The position numbers and the translations under genes are program-made. Positions 54,647-62,339 of a stretch of DNA of 64,000 nt are shown here, piece by piece (within the stretch, counting starts at the first letter, position 1; every line of letters starts with the position of its first letter). The notes beneath the pieces are model-generated. The model was not told the origin of the DNA. It worked only from the letters and a program-made list of their open reading frames with translations, and made no database searches. Source of the stretch: Lachnospiraceae bacterium (GTDB lineage Bacteria > Bacillota > Clostridia > Lachnospirales > Lachnospiraceae); contig CAJTCL010000001.1 in the NCBI GenBank assembly GCA_910575005.1, forward strand, positions 62,001-126,000. The letters run 5' to 3'.

Positions 54647-56764
54647 TCATTCTGTTTCTTTCCCAGATTTTCTACTTCCTTTTTTCTTAGGAAATTCCAA
54701 GCTGAAACTGGCACGTCCGTCCTTTATCTCCATCAATAGATCCGCTGCAAAGGTTTTCCCTGTTTTTTGAGAATATAAATCTTTCACATAAGTACGCCCC
54801 TTCTCCAATAAATCCACCGCCATTTTTTTATCCACCAGTTTATTCATACTGGATAGATAGTGGGTTTCTTTCCATAAGGAAAAGGAACATTTCCGACTAT
54901 TACAGTAAAAATTCTTTTTCCCTTCATATACAGAATTTCCGCATATAGGACAAAAGCCAATACTTTGTTTCTGACAGAAACGGCTCTGTTCTTCCCCTGA
55001 TATGGCATTGCATTCTGTAATCATCACATCAATCAGGTCTGTAATTTCCTGCAAAAACCTATGGCTGTCCATCTGCCCTTTCTCCATTAAAAGCAGTTTA
55101 TTCTCCCATTCCGCAGTCATAGTGGCAGATTTCAGGTAATCTGGTAATATCGCAATTAATTCCTTCCCATCTGCAGTTGGTAGAATTTGCTTTCCGCTCC
55201 GTTTTGCATAGCCAGAGGAAATCAGTTTTTCTAAGATGAATGCTCTAGTTGCCGGAGTGCCAAGCCCTTTTTTCTCTGTGCCTTCCTCAAAATCTTGATT
55301 TCCTGCCCGCTCCATTGCTGCCAGTAACGTATCTTCACTATATGGTTTTACAGGGGAGGTATAATGTTTGCTTCTTTTGGTCTGAACTTTTGCAATCTCC
55401 ATTCCCTCATGCATTCCTTCCAGAATAGATGTCATATCATCTGCATTATTTTTATTCGCTGTCTTCCCTTTTTGTATAGTATTACGGAAGGTTTCTTCAA
55501 TCCCTTGAAAACCAGACTGGATAATGGCTTTTCCTTTTGCTGAAAATTCATTCCCCTCACAAAGCACTGTAATTTTCGTTTCCTCATAAATACATTCTTC
55601 TGAAACTGCCTGTGCTATACGCTGCCCGATTAGATAAAAGAGATTACGTTGACGCTCCGACAATTCCCCAAAATCCTGTTTCAATGCCTCCTTCGTTGGC
55701 AGCAACGCATGGTGGTCGGAAACTTTATCATTATTGATAATCCGTTCCACATTGCTCCCAATAGAATCTTTCTGTAAAAATGGCAGTAATTTCGGCAACA
55801 GCAACAGTAATTCTAAAGTCATCTGTTCCATGTCATCTGTAATGTACTGGCTATCCGTTCGGGGATAAGTGACTAACCTTGCCTCATACAATTCTTGCAA
55901 TTCCCGCAGCGTTTCCTGCGCCGTATACCCAAAGAAACGGTTTGCTTCTCTCTGCAATGTAGTAAGGTCATAGAGTTTTGGTGGTTGGTTCTTTTTTTTG
56001 ATTTTTTCTACTTTAGTAATGACTGCTGTTTTTCCATTGTACTCTTTAGCTAGAGCAATACTTTCTGCTTCATCTCTAATATTTTCCGATATGGCACGAA
56101 TCCCATCCCCTTCAATTGCCACTTTGTAATAGGCTTCCTTTACAAACCCGTCAATGGCATTCTGCCGTTCCACCAGCATCGCCAGTGTTGGCGTCTGGAC
56201 ACGCCCAATGGTCAACCGTTTATAATATTTTGTGGTAAATGCCCTGGTTGCGTTCATCCCAATTAACCAATCTGCTTTTGCCCTACATATGGAGGCTTCA
56301 CAGAGGTTATTGTATTCCTCTCCATCTTTCAGATTAGCAAACCCTTCCCGGATTGCGCCATCCTCCATAGAGCTGATCCACAGCCGCTTGATCGGGATTT
56401 TACTGCCTGACAGGTCATAAACACGCTTGAAGATCAGTTCCCCTTCCCGACCTGCGTCACATGCATTAATCACATAATCTATGTCACTTCTGTTCAGCAG
56501 CTTTTTCAGGACATCAAACTGCTTTTTCTTATCTTTCACAACAGATAATTTCCATTTTTCTGGCACAATAGGAAGGTCTGCAAACTCCCATTTTTCATAT
56601 CTGGAATCATAAAATTCTGGAAAAACATACTCCGCAAGATGCCCTAGGCACCAGCTTACAATACAGTCTTTTCCCAATAAATAACCGTCTTCCCGTTCCT
56701 TAGCAGAAAGAATCCTAGCTAAATTCTGTGATACGCTCGGTTTTTCCGCGATTACCAAAAACAT
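54647..56764 (-). CDS. topB: DNA topoisomerase III of the ICE
   Basis: A 705-aa type IA topoisomerase. The Toprim domain is at the N-terminus (MFLVIAEKPSVSQNLARIL; DAGREGELIF), the active tyrosine near 295 (LVTYPRTDSQYIT), with the gate domain (GRVQTPTLAMLVERQ) between. A C-terminal zinc-finger motif (CPICGNSVYEGKKNFYCNSR) ends it. It relaxes or decatenates single-stranded regions during conjugative replication. Its start codon overlaps the end of the DUF4366 gene (shared base 56764). Motifs complete, normal length. Confidence 0.95.
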   Translation of the reverse strand: MFLVIAEKPSVSQNLARILSAKEREDGYLLGKDCIVSWCLGHLAEYVFPEFYDSRYEKWEFADLPIVPEKWKLSVVKDKKKQFDVLKKLLNRSDIDYVINACDAGREGELIFKRVYDLSGSKIPIKRLWISSMEDGAIREGFANLKDGEEYNNLCEASICRAKADWLIGMNATRAFTTKYYKRLTIGRVQTPTLAMLVERQNAIDGFVKEAYYKVAIEGDGIRAISENIRDEAESIALAKEYNGKTAVITKVEKIKKKNQPPKLYDLTTLQREANRFFGYTAQETLRELQELYEARLVTYPRTDSQYITDDMEQMTLELLLLLPKLLPFLQKDSIGSNVERIINNDKVSDHHALLPTKEALKQDFGELSERQRNLFYLIGQRIAQAVSEECIYEETKITVLCEGNEFSAKGKAIIQSGFQGIEETFRNTIQKGKTANKNNADDMTSILEGMHEGMEIAKVQTKRSKHYTSPVKPYSEDTLLAAMERAGNQDFEEGTEKKGLGTPATRAFILEKLISSGYAKRSGKQILPTADGKELIAILPDYLKSATMTAEWENKLLLMEKGQMDSHRFLQEITDLIDVMITECNAISGEEQSRFCQKQSIGFCPICGNSVYEGKKNFYCNSRKCSFSLWKETHYLSSMNKLVDKKMAVDLLEKGRTYVKDLYSQKTGKTFAADLLMEIKDGRASFSLEFPKKKGSRKSGKETE

Positions 56765-57507
56765 TATTCTTCCTCCTCTTCTTCATTAGAATCATCTTGA
56801 TCTTCATTGACATATGTTCCTTCATCATAAAATTCCAGATCCTCACCGTCTGTTTCGTCTTCGTCCCGTTTTGGTTTCAAAACTTTAAAGTAGAAATAAC
56901 TGCCAATACCGCCAGCTAAAATTGCTATTACTAAAAGCAAAACACTAGCACTCGTTCCATCTTTCTGTTCTGTTGTTTCTTCTATTTTTGTTTCATCTTG
57001 CACAGTTGGTTTTTCTATCTCTGGGATAACTACAGAAGGCTGCTCCTGTTCTGGTTTCTTTTCTGTTTTCTCAATAAATTCTGCTAGGTCACTTTCATCA
57101 ATCATGGACAGCATATAGACATTTTCCGTATTGTTAGAGCGATCTAATACCATAAAAAAAGTATTACCATTCTTTGTCTGGATGGTTAAGAACTGCTTAC
57201 TTTCATCATCTGTTAGGTCATCCACCAACTGTCCATTTCCTGGAACAGAAAAAGTTGTACCCTGTACTTTTTCAGGCTTTTTTTCTTGTTCCGTTCCTTC
57301 CTCATTTGAGGGTTCTTCTGTAACAGGCACATTTTCCGTATTTTCTGTTTCTACACTAATATTTCCGGTGATTCTCCCTGTGTTTGAGTTATCTGTCTCT
57401 GTCTGTTTCGTCTCCCCTGTATTGGCAAATGTGGGAATGACTGCAGAAAACAACATTCCTACAACCATCGTAAACACCATCAGATACTTTTTAATTTTCG
57501 CTTTCAT
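56764..57507 (-). CDS. DUF4366 membrane-anchored protein
   Basis: A 247-aa protein. A signal peptide at 1-29 (KKYLMVFTMVVGMLFSAVIP ending ANT), a Thr/Glu/Pro-rich extracellular part, a small folded region with QFLTIQTKNGNTFFMVLDRS, a membrane helix at ~188-208 (VLLLVIAILAGGIGSYFYF), and an acidic cytoplasmic tail. Standard in Tn1549-type conjugation modules, between topB and DUF4315; it may shape the cell-surface channel. Overlaps both neighbours by a base, so it is translationally coupled. Confidence 0.85.
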   Translation of the reverse strand: MKAKIKKYLMVFTMVVGMLFSAVIPTFANTGETKQTETDNSNTGRITGNISVETENTENVPVTEEPSNEEGTEQEKKPEKVQGTTFSVPGNGQLVDDLTDDESKQFLTIQTKNGNTFFMVLDRSNNTENVYMLSMIDESDLAEFIEKTEKKPEQEQPSVVIPEIEKPTVQDETKIEETTEQKDGTSASVLLLVIAILAGGIGSYFYFKVLKPKRDEDETDGEDLEFYDEGTYVNEDQDDSNEEEEEE

Positions 57508-57887
57508 TATTCAAATCCTCGCTTTCCGCTGTTATAACTCTTCATCAAATCATGTTCCGCAGATAATCCTTCTGCCATATCCGCTGACATTCTTGTCTGA
57601 TTCTCTGTTATTTCTGCTGGGTTCTTTGTTTCCATATTTTCCTTGTTGTCTGATTCACTCATAGTTTGCTGCCTTTCCGAAAGTATGAATGTACCATTTT
57701 GTACGCCCTCCAGAACAGATAATAATTCCCTGCTTCCAAGCCGCATAGAACGGATGCTTTTTATAATCTCCGCATCCTCTAACATCTCTTTCTGAATATT
57801 TAATTCCTCCAAATGTTCCTTCCATGTAGCAATCTTTTCTTCCGTTTTCTGGATTTCGTCTAAGACACGATGTAGTTTTTTATTCAT
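57507..57887 (-). CDS. DUF4315 family coiled-coil protein
   Basis: A 126-aa protein. MNKKLHRVLDEIQKTEEKIA and WKEHLEELNIQKEMLEDAEI form a coiled coil, then SIRSMRLGSRELLSVLEGVQ, the recognised DUF4315 core. The last 50 residues are variable. Conserved beside DUF4366 in these ICEs. Function unknown. Confidence 0.85.
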   Translation of the reverse strand: MNKKLHRVLDEIQKTEEKIATWKEHLEELNIQKEMLEDAEIIKSIRSMRLGSRELLSVLEGVQNGTFILSERQQTMSESDNKENMETKNPAEITENQTRMSADMAEGLSAEHDLMKSYNSGKRGFE

Positions 57888-57917
57888 TTAATCACCTCAT
57901 CTCTTTTTATATTTGAT

Positions 57918-58433
57918 TCACTTTTTTATCAGGTATTCAAACTCCAGTTGTTTTTCACAAATTCCACTGCAAATATAACCGCTCTGAAACGGCACGCCCT
58001 GGAGACACGTCTTACGTTCTGTTATATAATTTACTCTTGGGCTGAGCCAGAGCATTTCCACTTTATGCTCTTTAAACATCTGGAAGCGTTCTTTACTGTC
58101 AAATATCCCTTGAAAATTTATTAGCATCGCAAAAGGCTTACCGATTTCATACAACCGTTTTAAAATCTCATTTTTTAAACTGTATGGAGGATTGCTGACA
58201 ATATAATCACATTCTGGAACATTAACATGAAAGAAATCCTGTCCTGTTTGGATATGTCCATAAACCACACGGAACTCATGTTGGACAAGCACTTTCACAA
58301 ACGCACTGTCCTTGGTATCAAACGGACACCACACCTTAGAACCCGCTTTTAGACGTTTCACGATTGGGTAAACTGCATATGCAGGCGTGTAATATTCATC
58401 ATTTTTGTTAAATTGGTATTGTATTTGTGCCAT
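57918..58433 (-). CDS. Adenine-specific DNA methyltransferase-like protein
   Basis: A 171-aa protein. NDEYYTPAYAVYPIVKRL starts a methylase fold, and CDYIVSNPPYSLKNEILK has the NPPY catalytic motif of N6-adenine methylases. Motif I is replaced by WCPFDTKDSAFV. It is typical of ICEs at this locus and may mark the element's own DNA during transfer. AGGAGGATGAT precedes the ATG. Whether it modifies DNA on its own is not certain given its small size. Confidence 0.75.
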   Translation of the reverse strand: MAQIQYQFNKNDEYYTPAYAVYPIVKRLKAGSKVWCPFDTKDSAFVKVLVQHEFRVVYGHIQTGQDFFHVNVPECDYIVSNPPYSLKNEILKRLYEIGKPFAMLINFQGIFDSKERFQMFKEHKVEMLWLSPRVNYITERKTCLQGVPFQSGYICSGICEKQLEFEYLIKK

Positions 58434-58450
58434 ATCATCCTCCTATCCAT

Positions 58451-61042
58451 CTAAGGCAATCTTCCAAATGCAAGGAAGTGTTGCTGCCAGTATGGGGAGC
58501 TGATAGTTGTATATTGGATGGGGTTGCCACAGTGGATCATTATATTCTCACCCACATAAATCCCCACATGGCTTGCACCAGATGTTGGATAGGTATTCTG
58601 GAAAAATATCAGATCTCCAGGCTTTGCTTCTGTCGGCGATACATATGCGCAACACCCATGAAGCCCTTCCGCTGTCTGCCTTCCTATGTTCCATCCATTC
58701 CCGCAGTTGTTGAGCACCCAGCTAACAAAACCAGAGCAGTCAAATCCTGTACTTGGTGAAGTACCTCCCCATACATAAGGATGTCCTAAATATTTTTCTG
58801 CCTCATGGATTATCCTTGCGAACTTTTCATCCGACAATGCCTCAGATGGAATCTCATATCCAAACCCATTCGCATCATCAAGCAGACTCCCTATATCAAA
58901 TAAATAATTTCGATTGCCGTAAGTCGCATTGTAAAGCTCATACTGTTTTTCCTCATTTTCATTCATCCGGCTTCGCAGCACTATATCTAAGTTATGGTTT
59001 GTCAGCTTTACTTCCATGCGATTGACTACCTCCGTCGTAGTCACTTCCACTTCCTGATTCCCATTATCATCTGCAATAAACGCTTCCCATGTCTGATGTC
59101 CGTGGGCAGATGCAGCGGAATGGCTGTCATAGTAAACATCAAACTGTACCCCATACCGAGCAAATCCGCCTGTGTCCTCCACCACATATTCCACGCCGTT
59201 CATCACAACCTTCGTCCCCATCGGCACAAAGGGATTAGCGGCGTCCACCGCTATTGTATGGTTTGCCGTAGGATATGCGCCGCTGGCTGTTGCCCCACCT
59301 GCCCATGAACCACAGCAGATGGAACAATTACAATACCCACTCGTTACCACCTTCCCCAGAGATTCTCCCACACGCACCGTCTTTGTTTCGGTCACTGTAT
59401 TGTTGGCTTCATCCACATACAAGCTGTACTGTTCCCGAAAAATTTCTTCCACTTCGTTCGCTACTTGACTGTAAGTAAATTCCCCATATTTCGCAGTAAA
59501 ATAGGAAATCAGATGGTAAGGATTGTGGGTAATCTCGTCTATCTGGTATCGGTATTCGTCATACCCCGGGTGGGTGGATTCCATATTGTTAATCTGATGG
59601 TTTAAATCTTCCTCCAGTGCTGCATACGCATGTTCCGTTTCATAAATATCTTCATCCGTACTGGGGTAAGTGGAGCCGATAACACTGGAAGATGCGCCCT
59701 CGATCACGGCACTGCAGCTTGACAAGCCTGCCAATAGCATTAAAAAAAGCAGCCCTATGACTGCCGCTACCATAAATATCCCTTTATTATTTTTTACCAC
59801 GGATGCTGCCGTGTTTTTTACTTTGTCAAATACAGATTGCGTGGCTTTCGCTGCCTTCCCTGTTGTTTTCTCACCTCTCTTTGCCGCCTGATAAGATCTT
59901 TTGATTTGCTGTTTCTGCCAGAACCTTTTTCTAATAGTTTTCTCTGCATGTTCCGCTTCTGCTAATTGCTTTCCCACAAATTTTGCTGTTTCCTGTGAGG
60001 ATTCAAACTGCAGACGGCTTTTTAAGCCTTCCTCTGCCGGGGATGTCCGCCATCGGGAGAGCTTTCTCTGCACCATCCGGCGGGAGGAACGCATGGCATA
60101 TCGCAAAGAATGTTCAGCCATTACTTCGGCCCGGTGTGCGCCCTCTGTTGCTGAATTATCCTGCTCCGCTTCATGCACCTTCCCATGTGCATAGGCTGAC
60201 ACAGAATGGGATGCCGCAGACACAGCTTTTTTACCGATTTCCGTGCCTACCCCATGTACCATACTGCTTTCATCATCACCAAAGGAAAGTCGGGATTTCT
60301 GATTTTTCTGTTCCTTATGTAGTTGCTTTTGTTTCTGTTTTTTCTTAATATTTTCACGGGCAGAATCTAAAGTTTCCCCAACATTCCCCGGAGCCTCCCT
60401 GTAACGGGCATCCTTTTCCACGAAATCTTTGCTGCCATCTTCACTTTTTGTCTGCGCCTGCTGTTCCTCTCCTTTTTTGAAATGTGATTGCACCAGCTTT
60501 TTCTTTCGGCTATGATTTGTTTCTACCACAGCCTCCACATAGCTCCTTCCACTGGACGAATGCCCCCGAATACTTCCTATGCGTGAGGAATGTTCTGACA
60601 ATTGCCGGACTGTTTTTGTTTCTGGAACTTCCAGTTCCGTATACCCACTATTGCTTGTCTCCTGTACAGAATGTATGCTATTTTCTAATAAAGGTTGTAT
60701 GGGCAATTCAGATACTGACTCTCCTATTATTTCAGGCATAGTATTCTTTATCTGTGCTTCATAAAGTGGCTGCCTTTTTGCGGATTGCCTTTTTCGTTGG
60801 CTCTTCTTTGTGGGTATTTCCGTATCGTGATAAATACTGCCCTTCTGCTCTCGGCTTTTGGTGTATACGTTTTTCCTTTGGAAATTGACAGAATCTGTCG
60901 TCTGTCTGGGCAGTGTCAGGCTATCTATCTCCCTCTGGCTTACCCGAACGGAATCTTTCTTTTGTAGATTCTCTTTCACCAGACCATTGCGGCTCATTTT
61001 GTTGACTGTCTTATCTCTTGCTTTATATTCATGCTTCTGCAT
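58451..61042 (-). CDS. Conjugative peptidoglycan hydrolase (3D and NlpC/P60 domains)
   Basis: An 863-aa cell-wall enzyme. A long basic cytoplasmic part with coiled coil (1-~410), one membrane helix near 425-445 (VAAVIGLLFLMLLAGLSSCS), an extracellular 3D domain near 570-650 (ATASGAYPTANHTIAVDAAN; MGTKVVMNGVEYVVEDTGG), and a C-terminal NlpC/P60 peptidase with Cys in FDCSGFVSWVL and His in SHVGIYVG. It opens the wall for the mating channel, as VirB1-like proteins do. AAAGGAATAGCAAT precedes the ATG. Complete. Confidence 0.9.
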   Translation of the reverse strand: MQKHEYKARDKTVNKMSRNGLVKENLQKKDSVRVSQREIDSLTLPRQTTDSVNFQRKNVYTKSREQKGSIYHDTEIPTKKSQRKRQSAKRQPLYEAQIKNTMPEIIGESVSELPIQPLLENSIHSVQETSNSGYTELEVPETKTVRQLSEHSSRIGSIRGHSSSGRSYVEAVVETNHSRKKKLVQSHFKKGEEQQAQTKSEDGSKDFVEKDARYREAPGNVGETLDSARENIKKKQKQKQLHKEQKNQKSRLSFGDDESSMVHGVGTEIGKKAVSAASHSVSAYAHGKVHEAEQDNSATEGAHRAEVMAEHSLRYAMRSSRRMVQRKLSRWRTSPAEEGLKSRLQFESSQETAKFVGKQLAEAEHAEKTIRKRFWQKQQIKRSYQAAKRGEKTTGKAAKATQSVFDKVKNTAASVVKNNKGIFMVAAVIGLLFLMLLAGLSSCSAVIEGASSSVIGSTYPSTDEDIYETEHAYAALEEDLNHQINNMESTHPGYDEYRYQIDEITHNPYHLISYFTAKYGEFTYSQVANEVEEIFREQYSLYVDEANNTVTETKTVRVGESLGKVVTSGYCNCSICCGSWAGGATASGAYPTANHTIAVDAANPFVPMGTKVVMNGVEYVVEDTGGFARYGVQFDVYYDSHSAASAHGHQTWEAFIADDNGNQEVEVTTTEVVNRMEVKLTNHNLDIVLRSRMNENEEKQYELYNATYGNRNYLFDIGSLLDDANGFGYEIPSEALSDEKFARIIHEAEKYLGHPYVWGGTSPSTGFDCSGFVSWVLNNCGNGWNIGRQTAEGLHGCCAYVSPTEAKPGDLIFFQNTYPTSGASHVGIYVGENIMIHCGNPIQYTTISSPYWQQHFLAFGRLP

Positions 61043-61105
61043 ATTGCTATTCCTTTCATTTCCTATCTTTGCGACACAGTGTCGTAAAGTATATAAATCT
61101 GTTTC

Positions 61106-61906
61106 TTACTGGTTGATCTTCTTTGCCATTATCACAATCCTTCCATTCTTTTGGGAATATTCACAAGTAGATAGTGTCAGTAGCTTATCCCCGAAAACTG
61201 CTGACCTTCCTGTATGGTAAAGTGCACGCTCCTCGACTGCTCTGATGTATTCCCAGAAATCCCTCGCATCCTCTGCCTTTGTAAATGTATAATAGGGAAA
61301 ATCGTTTCCTGTATATACTGGCGTACAAAGCACTGCAAAAATCTCATAGATTTCCTCACCCTGTAACGTGTTGTAAGAAATCAGCGGATGTTCTAGATAA
61401 AATGCGCTGTCCTTATATTGTTCTAGCGTCGCAAACATTTTCCCGCTGTTCATATGGTGTCCGTAGATAATTAGATTATCGCTTGTATCTGGATTACACA
61501 GCTCAGAAAGGAACAAACTGCCATTTGCGGAATACTCCCTATAAAAATCCCGATGAAGATAGTAGTTTTCTTCTGATGGATGGTACATAACCGGATAATC
61601 AACCGCTGTCCCTTCTATCTGAATCCATCCGATACAGTCTGGATTTTCTCTGTGCAGTGCAAGCAGTCCCAGATGAACGGATGGGGAAGCCAACCCTCCG
61701 TCCATATTCCTATCACCATCACCGACCTTTTCCTCTGATATTTCTGTTGCTTCCCCATTTTCAAAATCCTCATAGATTTTCTTCAGCTGATTCAGCAACA
61801 CATCATCCTTTCGTTCCTGAAGAAACATATCTGCTAAGAAATATCCGCTGACACTCAATAAGATTATAGAACAGATTAGTATCATCCCTGCAATCCATTG
61901 TTTCAT
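61106..61906 (-). CDS. srtB: Class B sortase
   Basis: A 266-aa sortase. An N-terminal membrane anchor (ILICSIILLSVSGYFLADMF) precedes the beta-barrel. The catalytic triad is visible: His in IIYGHHMNSG, Cys in LTLSTCEYSQ and Arg in NGRIVIMA. Class B sortases attach proteins to the wall; here it probably anchors an ICE surface protein. Its ATG overlaps the stop of the virB4 frame (ATGA). Normal length. Confidence 0.92.
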   Translation of the reverse strand: MKQWIAGMILICSIILLSVSGYFLADMFLQERKDDVLLNQLKKIYEDFENGEATEISEEKVGDGDRNMDGGLASPSVHLGLLALHRENPDCIGWIQIEGTAVDYPVMYHPSEENYYLHRDFYREYSANGSLFLSELCNPDTSDNLIIYGHHMNSGKMFATLEQYKDSAFYLEHPLISYNTLQGEEIYEIFAVLCTPVYTGNDFPYYTFTKAEDARDFWEYIRAVEERALYHTGRSAVFGDKLLTLSTCEYSQKNGRIVIMAKKINQ

Positions 61907-62339
61907 GTTTCGCCTTTCTGCTCTCTGACAGACGGTTTTTCTTGGATTTTCTCAATCTCAGAAGGTTTCGTTGTCATCAAAGTATAAAGGCGCAATGAAC
62001 GGTCAAATTTGTCTTTAAAAGGGATAATGGTACTCCCTAGAAGATTAATCCCTCACCCTCCCCACTATTCGTCACATAAGACAACTGATGCGGGGAGATA
62101 TTGAGCTGTTTTGCTAAAATCTGCCTGTCCCCTGCCGCCTGGTTCAACATGTAGATAAAGTCCGAGTTTTCAAAGATATTCTCAATTTCCCGACTTGACA
62201 GCAAATCTTTAATGTTCTGTGTAATGCCTGTCGGAATACCGCCCCATTTTCGGAAACGCTTCCAGATTTCCACTGAATATGCCGCCGTCTGTTCTTCTTT
62301 TAAAAGCAATAGCGATAGGTAATCCTTTGATGTTATCTC
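61903..62339 (-). pseudogene. virB4: VirB4/TraE ATPase, 3' part, broken after the intron
   Basis: End of the conjugation ATPase that powers the secretion channel. The segment reads LLLLKEEQTAAYSVEIWKRF, then RKWGGIPTGITQNIKDLLSS, then AGDRQILAKQLNISPHQLSY. After NSGEGEGLIF a TAG (62037-62039) stops the frame, and the remainder (IIPFKDKFDRSLRLYTLMTT and on to 61903) continues in another frame, one base short. It should read FYGNVIIPF. Upstream it is interrupted by the second group II intron; the rest lies beyond the window. The truncated tail is ~40 residues, so partial function cannot be excluded. Confidence 0.8.
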
